This document shows positions 21,750 to 34,359 of a stretch of 64,000 nt of DNA, in pieces. The DNA is from Macrotrachela quadricornifera (taxonomy: Eukaryota > Rotifera > Eurotatoria > Philodinida > Philodinidae): positions 210,248 to 274,247 of the forward strand of contig JAJEKB010022013.1 in NCBI GenBank assembly GCA_022393335.1, read 5' to 3'. A program made the translations under genes and the position numbers. The notes under the pieces are model-generated. The model did not search any database and was not told the DNA's origin. It saw only the letters and a program-made list of their open reading frames with translations. The number at the start of each line of letters is the position of its first letter. The first letter of the stretch is position 1.

Positions 21750-24700
21750 TCACAATAATACATCAAAATGACTAATCATCAAAGAATTGTATGAAAACCA
21801 ATTTTGAATTTGATAATCAAATGTTGCTGTTAACCATAATGTACGAAGAACGGCAAGACGTTTTAAATTCAAATATAATGTTTTACCTCGTCTAAAATAG
21901 ATCATTATTATTTATATATAATGGATGAATTGGATAAAATAAGATATTTTTGTTCTTGTTTTTGAATTTCATTTTTTAGGATCCCAAGTTTTTCATTTTA
22001 TATTCAATCGATAGAGAATTTTTTACTCTACAAAACTCTTGACTTTGTCTTTGAAATGAATTTTTCTCTGCTTTCGGTTCCATTTCAAACAGAGCTATAC
22101 AAGTTTAGTTTTTTTGTTCTGTGTTGGTTTATAAGATTATTTCTCTCGCTCCACCTCATGATGCAATTCAACAAGCTTTCTGTATTACGCATGCCTTATC
22201 GACATCCATTGTGAAATTAAGAGACATTCTTATATATAGTCGAATAAATATTGAAGAAACACACTCTCTGATGTAAAGAATAGTCATCAAAATGGGGAAA
22301 GATCAGAAGTGAACATAGAGAAAACTTTTATAAAGTGAAAAATTCTCTTTCGATTGAATATAAAATGAGTACTTGTTATCTCAGAGAATAAGATTAAAAA
22401 AAACCAGAAATAAAAATGTCTCGTTTTATCTGATCAATTCATTATATATAAAAATTTACTTAAGTTTAGGATCTTCTTCACCATGTTGATCAAGATAAAG
22501 TGAATGCCAATAACCATATGTATCAGCTAAACAAATAGCAATTAATGTTGTTTGAATATCAAGCATAATAGCAGCAGGATGACCACATTTAGTCAGATGC
22601 TAAAATAAATTTAAAAAAAAAAACAAAAAAATATTTAATTTATATTTAAAATTAAATTTCAACTTGAGTATATCTCTGTCGTTGATTAATACAACATCCT
22701 TGATGCCAACATTTTAAATGTAATTCACCACAAATAAGACATAATAATGTATCAGATGAAATTTTTCTACAATATTCACAACGATATTCATTATATACAT
22801 GAAATACATCATCATATTTCGCTGGTAATTCAATAAATATTGGAGGATAAAAATGCGGACGCTTTAAACATAATATCTATAAATAGAAAAAAAAAAGAAA
22901 CGATAGTTAAACAAATGTTTTACTATTATAAATAAAAAAAATAGTGACTTTTGTTGCAGCACTATGATGTTGAGCAGTAAGTCGAAAATCTTCTAACCAA
23001 TTCTTTAATAATGTCGTTGGTTCATTACAATACCATTGTGGCATAGCTAAACCATTTAAATTTAATTTTAAATTCAAATAATTAGCTAATGCTAATGCTG
23101 AAGGTTCTTCACTAGTCTACAAAAGAAGAAATTTTTTTGTTTTCTTTTTTTTATAATAAATAAAAATAAACATACTATCCAAGGCATTTCTTTTGAATAC
23201 AATCGATATTTAATTAATGAAGATATTTTGAAAAATTCTAAACAATTTTTCATTAATTGATTTTCAATTGAACTATCATTTGTTTTTCTATTTATTGCTT
23301 GCTTATCAATTCCACTATCTTTTATATATGTTAATAATAAATTCATATCAATAGTTAAATCCTATATTATTTAAATATAAAAAATATATTTTACAGAGAA
23401 TTCTTCTTTTTTTTTACCATTAAATCTTTATTTATTATTGGTGATTGTTCAATAGTAATTGATATAAGTTTTTTAAAAAATTCAATATTAAATATTATTT
23501 GAACAATTGTATCGTATTCATCTAATAATAATAAAAAAATCATATAATTGAAATTTTTAGAAAAAAAAAGAATTTTACCAGGTGTTAGATTACTCGGTAC
23601 ACTCATTAATAATTGAAATAACATTGTGATTGTATCACGTAATAAAACTGGTACTAAGGGTTGATGTACATCGAATATACTAAAGAAAAAGTTTTTTTTT
23701 TAAAAAAATTTTTATATCTTTTTACTCGGTAGTAGTTCGTGGACATTGAAGTCCAGTTAATTCTTGCCATAAATGTTGATGATGAAATGGATAGCCAAGA
23801 TGATGAAGATCATGAAGAATTTCTTTTTAAGATAAAAAGATAAATGAATTAATTGAAATACAAAATAATAATGATTATTTTACTATAATATGATTTTCGA
23901 GCATGTTTTTGATCAATTTTATTAGCACTTTCATAAAAAAGTTTTTCATGAACAATTTGAGCTCTAAAATAAAAACAAAACGAAATAATTTTTTTTTTAA
24001 ATTTATTTATTATTTACTTTAATGTTCCACAATCAAATTCAGCTGCACGTTGTTTCATTGCTTGATGATTTGGTAATGCCATTGGAATATCTGGAGATAA
24101 TTGTTCAGTTATTGTAGATTCTGATGCAAGACCTGATAAAAATGAAAGTAAACATCTTTCATCAGAAGGTCGTTTCTAAAAATAAATTAATATTAAAATA
24201 CTAAAAATTTATTATTATTTTTCTTTTTCTTACTAATTTTGGACGTGAAGGATTTAACATTGATTGATGAAGTCTTTCAATAGATGTTAAATTTTGTTTA
24301 TTATCTTGTATGATTAAATAATCATTATGATCAAATAATGGAATTAATGTATTAGCTGATTGACGACATAATGGACAACGAAAATTTGCATTAGATGGAA
24401 GAATATTATTAATTGATATATCATTTACTTCTTGATTCTAATTAATAGAAGAAATATTTAAAGATTTATATTGGATTTTTACTGATTTTAGTACGGTTAG
24501 TATTCATTAGAGTAGTTTACAAATTGAAGGAAGCAATAAAAAAAATGCTTTTTGGGCAAATTTATATTATGAAAAGAAACAACAATTAAATCACTGCAAT
24601 GTTTTTGTCTTATAGATATTCCAATGATGTGCTTACAGATATAATCTTTTAGGAATGATAGGAAAATGCAAGTTGCACTTCTCTATTCGCCAGGATTGTT

Positions 24701-27700
24701 GATCAAACATACGCACCATATGTGAAAGTAGATAGAAATGTACTCAATACTCAAAAAGAAAGAAAAGTTCTCACATTTCAGTAATCCATATCAGAGATCT
24801 GAAAGTATGCTTTATCCAATTTCACTCTTAGTTTTAGTTCACAAAAACAATTTCGAGTGTATCTTAAACCATAAAATATTTCTAGTAATGTATTAATATA
24901 AACAAAAAAAAACTACAAACCGGATGTAATGCTTTAAGATATGATAAAAGACAATCAACATGAATTGAATGACCACATGATTGAATAAGTAATGAACGAA
25001 GATAATGATCATTTTGACAATAATTTGCAATGTACTATAAAATAAAAATGAAATCTTATTTTTAATCATTTTTTTTTCTCACTGAATGTCCACTAATTTG
25101 TATTAAATTTTGTTTAGTTAGATTTAAATATGCTTCAAGTGTAAGTTTATTTAAAGGAAATGATAATATTTTTTGTTCATATTCATCTAATTGAGCAAAT
25201 TCTAGACCGGGTACTAAAATAATATATATTAAAATATATTTTTTCTTTAATTTAATCTTACAAATTGATAAAGTTGATGTTCCAATAAGACCAATTGGTG
25301 ATTGACTATCATTTTTTGTTAAACGACATACACAACATTCATACTCAACTGAATGTTCTGTAATAATTGACATATTTGAAGCTACTGCTGCTGCTGCTGC
25401 TGTGGTTGTTGTTGCTTGTTCAATTGGAAAATGTTCATTAGGTAATGATGGTGGTGTACCAATAAGCATTGTATGTTCATCAGGATTTTGTTGACTTATA
25501 AATTTTTTTTGTGATTGTGCTATTTCAGCAAGTAATTTTTGTTGACGATTTTTTGCTCGTTGTCGTCTAAATTAATTAAAATTTAGAAATAATAGAAAAT
25601 CAATTCTTTTAATAATTACTTTTGTTCAGCTGTTAAATCTGATGATTTTGTTGTTGTTGGTTGTCGTTGTTGATGTTGAACTTTAAGTTTTTCAATTTCT
25701 TGTTCAATTATTAAACGACATTTTTCATTCATTTGTGATGATAAATAAAATATATTCGAAATAAATATATAACCATCACCAATACGTGAAAAATCTTTTA
25801 TATTATTTGATTTTATTTGTCGAGAAATATTATTTATTAAATCAAGAAAATCATTTGAACGTTGTTTATGAAGAATTTTTAATAGAAGTGTAATAATACT
25901 TTCATATTCAGGTTCATTTGTTAAAGAATTATTTGATACAAATATTGGAGTACGAATATTTATAAAAATATTATTGGTTTTAAATGCAATCCTTTCTTCC
26001 TAAATAATAGGAAAAAGACAAAGTTTCGAATATCGTTCAATAATAGTTTCTCATTTTTATCAAAAATGTTCATCACGAGTCAGTATAAAAGTTCAGTATT
26101 TTTTATTTTGAAATTGATTTTAAATAAATCTACACTATTTAACTCAGAGACTAGATAATAAATATGAGTCGATGACATTTAAGTTGAATTACTAAGTCAT
26201 TTTTAGCATAAAATCAAAATTTATATAAGCTTTTCTTATTAAAAGAAAGTTATGTACATACAATTCAATTCAACAACATTAGTGCAGCGGTAAATACACT
26301 AAAATATGCTAATAATACTCTTACAAAAGATGATTTTAAAAACCGTTCTAAGTATGAGAAATTATGTAAAAGGTTAATTTTATATTTACTGAATCTTCAT
26401 CGACTGTCATTGATGATCCTTCTTCAGGCTAAAATATGAAAAAGATAACATCATTTTGTCTTTTTTCAAATTTCAAAATTTAATAATAAACTTACATTAA
26501 GAATTGATAATTCAAGAAGATATACTGTAAAATATAAAATATTTTCCGTAATAGCTTTGTCTGTTAAATACTAAATTAAACGAATAAAAAATAATGAAAA
26601 CAAAATAAAAAAAATAACTATGCTAAAAATCATACAGCATTTAAACATAAAAATAGAAAATTATGTAATACACCGGATTGTAATATATGTTGAACATGTG
26701 ACATTTGTGGATGATCATATTTAGGTATACGAAATGGTGGCCAAATAGGATAATCTGTTTTAATTAAACCTTCATGTTTAATACTATAAAAAAAAACAAA
26801 CACAATAAATTATTATTAAATTATAATTATAATAAATTTACTAATTGGTAAAACGTTCAAGTGAATTTTGAAAATGTGCACGTTTTGAACAACGCATTAT
26901 TACATGTAATGGATCATATTCAGTTTCGAATAATTTACCTTTAAAATAAAATTAATAGAAAATAAATAAAACTTTTTTTTAAAAATACCTTTAATTGCAT
27001 ATTTTCCTTGTTGTAAATGACCCAATAATTCAACAGAAGGTGTTTGAAAATCAGATACCTAGAATTTTTATTTGATATATATTAGAAAATTTTCTATATG
27101 TTAAACTCTTAAATCATAGATTTTAAGTATGTTTTGTAATAAATAAAGATTTCTGAATAGCTTATCAATCATTAAATTCGATAATGAAACGTACTTGTTC
27201 AAGAATAATATCAATTTCTTTTCGATTAGCACTCAATGGTGATGGATCAGGAACATTTTCTTCTACTTCACTATATAATCGATCAGCAACAGCTAATGTT
27301 GTTAAAATTTCTGCACGAATTTGTTTCATATCTCGAGCAGCTAGAAATAAATTCAATAAAAAAAAAACGTGAAAATTTCATTTTTTTTTAATACCAATAT
27401 TTGGTTGAAAACCAACAATAGCACAAAGTGTTATTAATGTACTTTCTAACATGGCTATTTGTTGTGATGGTTCTAAATTTGATGTATTTTTTAACTGAAA
27501 TAACCATGAATAAACATGAAATCTAATAAAATATAAATAAATTTTGTTTTTTTTCTTCTCTTTTTAATAATTTTTAACCTTGTTAATAAATTTTCTATGA
27601 ATGCATTTGGTTCAATATAACATGAAATTAACTTTAAAATAGAAAAAAAATTATTCTTATATATTATATAAAAATTTCTCTTATATACCTGTATAAGAAA

Positions 27701-30264
27701 TAAATCTGCATCATGCATTGATGATGAGAAACTACTTTTTGCATATGTTTTAGCTTGAATAATTAATTGTTGACCATTTCGTAGCCAAATATTTGATAAA
27801 ACTTCATAATATCCACACTTAACAGAAAACAAAAAAGGTCTTAATCTTTTTTTTTTTGTTCTATTAAATCTATTCAACTTACAAGTGTTCTTAATGGATA
27901 AAAAATTAAATTTAAAAGAATATTTTGATTATCAATTGGTAAAAATAATGTTGGATTAATATTATATTTATATATAGCATTATATGCAAATACAGATAAA
28001 TAACGATGTAATGGTAAATGAAATGTTAATTTCCAATGATCAATATAATTTATATCAAAATTTAATGATTGCATCCAATCATTAATACTTTCAACAGTTT
28101 GTTTAATAATACCAATAAATTTTTCCGATGAATACTAGAAATAAATATCATATAGATAGAATATATTTCAACACTTACTTACATGTGGTTTAAGATGATT
28201 AACAAAACACCACATAGCTGCAGCACTTATTTCAAGTTCAATTGTAAATGAATACATATATGCTTGTGGTTCATATTCAACATGTTGATTTAATATACGT
28301 TCATTAACATTTACACCTAAATTTTATTTATAAGATAATAATTAAAAAATTATTGTATGAAATTTTATTTTTTTACCTTGAAATAATGCAAGAAAACGTA
28401 ACCATAAATTAAAATATCTTTTATTTTCAAGTATTGTTAAAGCTATTTTTTCTTGAGATAATATATTAACAAAATCACTTAATAATGGCCAATAAACATT
28501 TTTTACTATTAAACGATGTTCAACATCAACTACCATACCCATATTTGAATCATCAGTTACTGTAAAAATTCAAAAAATCTAGATCAAATTGCCTAATTTT
28601 ATTATATACATACATGCTAATGGATGTATTTTAAGTATATTTTCATCATCATCATCATCCTGTTTATCTTGTTCAGTTGTTGGTACAAACATATGCCATA
28701 TACATGAAAGTATAACTTCAATTAGACGACATTTTTCCATAGCATATTCAGCAATAATATGTGAGGAAAATAATTGTACACTAATATGAACAAGACGTGA
28801 TGGTATTTCACTTGATTCAGAAAGTGATTCATCAATAAGTGATTGAGCTATAATACCATAGAAACGTAGAAATGTTTCTGTAAATAAAAGCTTTTTAAAA
28901 AAAAAATAATTATTAGATAAATAAAAGAAATTTTCTGTTTTTTTTTATTTATTACTTTAAAATTAAAATCAGGTAATAAACTAAGTAAAAATCGTACAAG
29001 ATCTTCAGGTAAACGTGCTATAACACACCACATCATTATTTCATCAAGCATTGTACGTAAACTTGTATCAAATGGTATTAAACCATTTGTTGTTGAATCA
29101 TTAATTAATGATTCAACAAAAAATGTCATTGGCAATGTTAAATATTCACTGGTTAAATATTCATGATGATAAAGTCTAATCATCGATGCTAAACAAAACA
29201 ACAATTTATTTAATAAAAACAAAAATTTCTTGTTTTTTTTCTTTCATACGATCAGTAATAAATTCTTCATAAACTGTTCGATTAATTAATGCATCTGTAA
29301 TAAATAATTGTATAGCTGAACCACCATTTGATAATTTATTAAGTATTTCAAGTAATTTTTGTTCTGTTACTATATCACCTATGATATATTTATTGAATAT
29401 TATAATTTATTTTTTTATTTCGAAAGAAAAAAAAATTTAATCTCTTTACCACTAACAGTACTCATACGTAGAGCACGAATAAAAACTTTTAATAAATGTG
29501 GAATAAGTAATTCAGCACAACAAATTAATTCACGTGGTACCATTTTTGTTTTCGGTCGATTTTCACCATGAAAACGACAAAATCTAATATTAAATAATAA
29601 AATGAATTATTACAAAAAAAAATAAAAATTTGTAAGAATATCTTTTTTCCTCATTTATAATTTTTCAAAAGAGTGTCAGTACTAAGTCAATATGCCTAAA
29701 CTACATTAATTGATTTCATTCAATAGACTTAAATTCTGATTGTCTCATAGATTTGGAAACAATCAAACAAATATTTTGAATAGATTTTATATTCTCTACC
29801 CAAGTTCACGCATAACACTTGAATCTCCACAATCACATGCACCACCGGCTTGACTTTTAAACATATTATAATTATGTCCTTCATGATTTCCATTTTGAAA
29901 ACATTGAGCACATATACTCATACATGGTGATATTGAACATGTTTTACATCGATATGCAATAACATTAGCATTCCAAACTAGACCACATATTTGTGCATTA
30001 TCATATTCACGAACTAAAATAATAATAATAATAGTAATAATAATTGTAAATTTTTTTTTTATTTTTACTTTTTTCAATAAATTCATCCATTGTTCGATTT
30101 CCAGGAATATATTGTTGAAAAAAATTTACTAATGTATCAATATTTTCATTTTCATGAACATTATTTGTTAATAATTTTTCAAGAGCTAGTTTATCAATTG
30201 TACCATTAACTAAACCAGTCTCTAATTCTTCTGGTGTTAAATATATTGAATCAGTTGTATCCAT
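21750..30264 (-). CDS. UBR3: E3 ubiquitin-protein ligase UBR3
   Basis: A large gene with many short exons and introns mostly of 45-80 bp. The start is the ATG at 30264. Exon 1 is 30069-30264, exon 2 29800-30013, exon 3 29450-29583, exon 4 about 29250-29378; the penultimate exon is 22460-22599 and the last 21750-21891. Exon 2 encodes the UBR-box zinc finger ([57 protein letters not shown] across exons 2-3), which closely follows vertebrate UBR3. A split RING finger is at 25469-24350 ([12 protein letters not shown] with [37 protein letters not shown]). The C-terminal cap, [10 protein letters not shown] through [20 protein letters not shown] and [15 protein letters not shown], matches the UBR family end. 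UBR3 ubiquitinates proteins in the cytosol and differs from UBR1/2 in not binding classical N-degrons. Larger introns (about 24480-24920 and 25990-26380) hold nothing recognisable. Most internal exon borders were not worked out one by one. Confidence 0.92.
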
Positions 30265-30443
30265 TTATAATATCGTTTAATAAAAAAAAAAATACAATCT
30301 AAAGAAAACAAACTGATTTCGAAAATAACAAAAAACAATAAACATATTAACTATGATGACTCATACAATTATGTAACAACAAAAACAAGTACAGAACGAA
30401 TAGATTTTTTATTTATTATAGTTTAGTTTTTATTAAATAGAAT
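30265..30443. promoter_or_regulatory. Bidirectional promoter between UBR3 and SIRT4
   Basis: The start codons of two divergently transcribed genes are 179 bp apart, so both 5' UTRs and core promoters must lie here or overlap. A TATTTATTATAGTTTAG stretch is just upstream of SIRT4. No consensus TATA box can be assigned with confidence. Confidence 0.55.
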
Positions 30444-31546
30444 ATGATTAAACAAATTTATCGTTCGTTTCCAAAATTATATTTTTCATCATTAGCAACA
30501 AAATCATTAGTTTTAAATGAAACATATATTCCACCTTATCAAAAACCATTACCAGATGATATAGTTAAACTTCAAGAATTTATATCGAATTCAAAACGAT
30601 TATTTATAATAACTGGTGCTGGTATATCAACTGAATCTGGTATACCAGATTATAGATCAGAAGGTGTTGGACTTTATGCTCGAACTACAAATCGTCCAAT
30701 GTAAGAAAATAAAATATTAAATTATCCGAAATAATTTAATTCAATAGGATGTATCAAGAATTTTTAACTAATCCAAAAAGATATAGAATGTATTGGGCAA
30801 GAAATTATATTGGTTGGCCAATATTTTCTTCATTTCAACCAAATGAAACTCATAAAATATTTGCTAATTGGGAATTAAAAAATAAAGTTATTATTTACAA
30901 ACTAATTTATCTTTTTATTTATTTGTTTGTTTTTTTTTTCTTAAGGTATTTTGGCATGTTACACAAAATGTTGATAGTTTATTAACAAAAGCAGGATGTG
31001 AATTAATAAGTGAATTACATGGTTGTAGTGCAAGAGTTATTTGTGTTGATTGTGGTTATAAAAATCTTACACGTGAACAATTACAACAAATTATATTCAA
31101 TGAAAATCCTATTTGGACAGCAAAATCAAATACAATTAATCCAGATGCTGATGTTTATTTAACAGAAGAACAACTAGGTGATTTTAAAGTAAATTTCCAA
31201 TAAGAATTTTCAGTCTTTTTTTTCTTCTTTTTTTTAATTTAAATTTTAGGCACCTAGATGTCCTCAATGTTCTGGTCGAATAAAACCAGATGTAACATTT
31301 TTTGGTGATAATGTTGATCGACGATTAGTTGCTTTTATAAAGGAACAATTAAGTAAAAGTGATTCTGTACTTGTTGCTGGTTCATCACTTGAAGTAATGT
31401 CATCTTATCGTTTTATTCTTGCTGCACAACAATTTCAATTACCTATTGCTATCGTTAATATTGGTCGAACACGTGGTGATCATGCAGCTAAATTAAAAAT
31501 TTCAACTCGTTGTGGTTTAATTCTACCTCTTATACAGATAAATTAA
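30444..31546 (+). CDS. SIRT4: Sirtuin 4 (mitochondrial NAD-dependent acyl-lysine hydrolase / ADP-ribosyltransferase)
   Basis: Four exons: 30444-30700, 30748-30886, 30946-31188, 31250-31546; introns 47-61 bp, frames join cleanly to 311 aa, the usual SIRT4 length. Visible sirtuin motifs in order: the NAD-binding [32 protein letters not shown], the catalytic histidine in ELHG, the zinc cysteines CVDC and CPQC, then [13 protein letters not shown], and IVNIG near the end. The [13 protein letters not shown] and [10 protein letters not shown] stretches are typical of the SIRT4 (class II) branch. The first ~25 residues are basic and hydroxylated without acids, fitting a mitochondrial targeting peptide. 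The enzyme removes acyl groups from lysines and regulates glutamate dehydrogenase and lipoyl enzymes in mammals. Polyadenylation signal AATAAA at 31571-31576. The donor of intron 2 (GTTATT) is weak but gives the correct frame. Confidence 0.93.
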
Positions 31547-32089
31547 TTAAATAGAAAAATATATAAACAAAATAAAAAGATGTATTTTGTTTTCTTATTT
31601 TTGTGTATAAAGTATGAAAAGTTATTAGATTTGATGAACTGATTAGAATTATATCATCTAATTCACCCATGTTATGATGAACAGTTTCATTAAGATATGT
31701 ATTAATTTATGTTAAATTAAAATATGAATATACATTTAAAATAAATTTTATTATTTTTGCAAAATTTATATGAGTTAGTTTTTGATGATTAATAAAAAAT
31801 AATTTTTATTATCGTCAATTATAAATCTTATTTGTTAATTAAATTGTTTTAAATTTTAAAATAAAATAAATCAACGCTTATTTATTATTTAAGCTAACAA
31901 TTAAATGAATAAAGTGCTTATAATTTCAATAATGCATCATCAATCATCTGATTGTCGTCAGTCACACCTGATTAATCTAACTACTAACCAGTCATTCTTT
32001 TTTTTAGTTGAGTTCATTTTTTTTTGTTTATTTATTTTTATAGATTAACGATTTAGATTATATCATAAAGATGTCACTATAAATCAGTA
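31547..32089. other. Intergenic between SIRT4 and NAT9
   Basis: AT-rich 3' UTR of SIRT4 followed by the NAT9 promoter. No gene and no repeat were seen. Confidence 0.45.
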
Positions 32090-32915
32090 ATGCGTATTAA
32101 TGCAAATACTGTTATATTTGGTCGAACGATCATTCTTGTTCCTTATGGAAAACATCATGTAGAAAAGTAAGTATTAACTAATTTATATTTTCTTGTGTTT
32201 TATTGTTTCTTTTGATTAGATATCATAGATGGATGGAAAATGAAGAAATACGAGAACTTACTGCTTCATTACCATTAACTATAAATGAAGAATATGAAAT
32301 GCAACAAACATGGTTAAATGATAAAGATAAATGCACATTTATTATTTTATCAAAAGAAATATTTGATCGAACACATGATGAAATAGGTAATAGATTATTT
32401 TCAATTAATTTGTTAAAAATTTATATATATATATATATATAGATTCAATGATTGGTGATGTAAATTTATTTTTAAATGATCCAGATGATATTCATTGTGG
32501 TGAAATTGAAATAATGATTGCTGAAATAACAGCACGAAAAAAAGGTTATGGAATGGAAACACTTTATACATTTCTTCGTTATGGTAAATTAAGATTTTAT
32601 AAATTTTATTAAATTATTTATTTTTTTTATAGTTATTGAAACACTTAATATAACTCGTTTTATTGTTAAAGTTGGTTTAAAAAATCTCCCAAGTATTGAT
32701 TTATTTACAAAAAAACTTCATTTTCAAACAGTAAAGTAAAAAAATTTCTACTTCCTTTATTACAATTCTCTATTTAGATTGAAACATCTGAAGTTTTTCA
32801 AGAAGTTACAATGGAATGTCATGTTGATAAAGAATTTATTGACATGTTACATACGAAAACAATAGATTATAAAATTGATTTCTACAATAATTTAATCACA
32901 AATACAACTGTCTGA
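32090..32915 (+). CDS. NAT9: N-acetyltransferase 9-like (GNAT fold)
   Basis: Five exons: 32090-32166, 32220-32386, 32443-32583, 32633-32730, 32778-32915; introns 46-56 bp, giving 206 aa, close to the human length. The protein opens MRINANTVIFGRTIILVPY, then YHRWMENEEIRELTASLPLT and EYEMQQTW, the conserved start of NAT9. The GNAT core has IGDVNLFLND, GEIEIMIAE and the acetyl-CoA-binding loop RKKGYGMETL (R/QxxGxG/A). It ends with FQEVTMECHV. NAT9 is linked to microtubule stability; a catalytic role in tubulin acetylation has been debated. Only the intron 3 acceptor lies in an AT repeat run (TATATATATATAG), so that border could slip. It follows SIRT4 on the same strand but shares no known pathway. 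Confidence 0.92.
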
Positions 32916-33306
32916 TTTTCATATTTGATATAAATAAAACAACTGTGATGAAGAGTAGATATCATGCATCACAAATCATATATGAAAAAATTATTCTAAC
33001 AAATCAATAGAAATGTCTTGCAATTGATGATATTTTTTGTTTATTTAAGAGTACCTTTCTCTTTTAGGAAATTTTTTTTCACTAAAAAAATAGTGAGATT
33101 TTCCGAAACGCTCAAGACTCTCTCTTAGATATAGGTACAGATATCTCCAATTTCAGAAATGGTCAAAAAAGAGGAAGAATACCATTAAGTGATTTCGATT
33201 GATCTATCATACTAAGAAATCTCATTTTGTATTTATTAATAAATTATTTAATTTAAAGTTTAGAACATAAATATAATACAACGATAATTCGAAAAAAAAA
33301 TGTTAA
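32916..33306. other. Convergent 3' flanks of NAT9 and the first receptor gene
   Basis: The two genes point at each other; the stretch holds both 3' UTRs. Nothing else seen. Confidence 0.45.
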
Positions 33307-34311
33307 CTATTCTGTAAATCTTCCATTAAATAATGTATTTCTTATAGTCCATGTCATTGGTGCAACAGCTCTTGTTTGTTGTCGTAATTGTAAAATATGA
33401 TTAAGTTTGTTTCTAAGTTTAGGTACTGACAAAGCACAAGCAAAAGGACAAAGAAGTATTATACAATAATTTAAAAATAATGCATATTCCCTAAAGTTAG
33501 CAGCTTTATCATGTGATAAACCAATGAGATATAATAGATTCATCATTGTTATTGGTAAAGCAAATATAAGATAGACAATTGAAACAAATAACAATTGAAC
33601 AGTCATTCTCCAATGTTTTCGCCATTGTAATGATCGACCCATACGATGTTTTTGCCAGCAAATACGTAGTAACAAAGCAATACTAAATGCAACAATTATT
33701 ATATTAGGCAATATTTGATGAAAAATCGCATCATAGGTATATAGTATAGAAGATTTAAACGAACAAAGCTCAATACAAACAGTATAATAATCATCGAAAA
33801 TATTTTCACAAGATGGAAAAAATATTACAATAATATAGTAGATAAAACAATAGATTAGAAGTATTATGAGAGGAAAATAATGTGTAAAATAACGTTTTCT
33901 TCTTGTTGATACCCATCGATCATGAAATATTAAAATATGTCTTTCCATTGTAGCCCATGCAAAAAGTATTGTCTGAGTAAAATATAAACCCCAATCAATA
34001 AATATCCAGATGGTACAAAATATTGGAGTTCTTTTCCATATACCTTCATGATGATAAAAATAAAGCATCCATGGATAAATTGTTACTTCATAAATTAAAC
34101 TAAGAAAAAGAAATATAATAATAGCATGATTATGAAGTGCATAGCGTAAAGTTCGATTCCATAACAAATACGAAAGAATAAATAATGAACATATAATTGA
34201 TGGAATGAGAAGGATAAGATAGATCCAAAATCTAACTCTATTCGGTATCAATTCACCGTAATCGGTTAATGAACCATTACTGTAATTGAAAATGTCATAT
34301 TCATTGGACAT
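33307..34311 (-). CDS. Rhodopsin-like (class A) orphan 7TM receptor, copy 1
   Basis: I chose the internal ATG at 34311 over the one at 34359 because MSNEYDIFNYSNGS then aligns with the start of copy 2 (334 aa). Seven hydrophobic helices are visible. The start carries an N-glycosylation site (NGS). TM3 ends in WATMERHILIF, an E-R-H version of the DRY motif. A cysteine before TM3 (IFCTIW) and one in loop 2 (FPSCEN) can form the usual disulphide. TM6 has FALP in place of CWxP. TM7 lacks NPxxY and reads CPFACALSVPKLRN. The short basic tail is typical. It is a plasma-membrane receptor of unknown ligand. Single-exon, paralogous to the gene at 36590-37546; both point the same way, suggesting tandem duplication. 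Similar divergent receptors are, to my knowledge, expanded in bdelloid rotifers. Confidence 0.82.
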   Translation of the reverse strand: MSNEYDIFNYSNGSLTDYGELIPNRVRFWIYLILLIPSIICSLFILSYLLWNRTLRYALHNHAIIIFLFLSLIYEVTIYPWMLYFYHHEGIWKRTPIFCTIWIFIDWGLYFTQTILFAWATMERHILIFHDRWVSTRRKRYFTHYFPLIILLIYCFIYYIIVIFFPSCENIFDDYYTVCIELCSFKSSILYTYDAIFHQILPNIIIVAFSIALLLRICWQKHRMGRSLQWRKHWRMTVQLLFVSIVYLIFALPITMMNLLYLIGLSHDKAANFREYALFLNYCIILLCPFACALSVPKLRNKLNHILQLRQQTRAVAPMTWTIRNTLFNGRFTE

Positions 34312-34359
34312 TTTTAAAAGAGAGAGGGAAATGTTTGAATATCTACGAAATTTAGACAA

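Noticed and set aside
24480..24925. Long UBR3 intron as a possible nested gene or element
   Set aside because: No reading frame, inverted repeat or known motif found in it.
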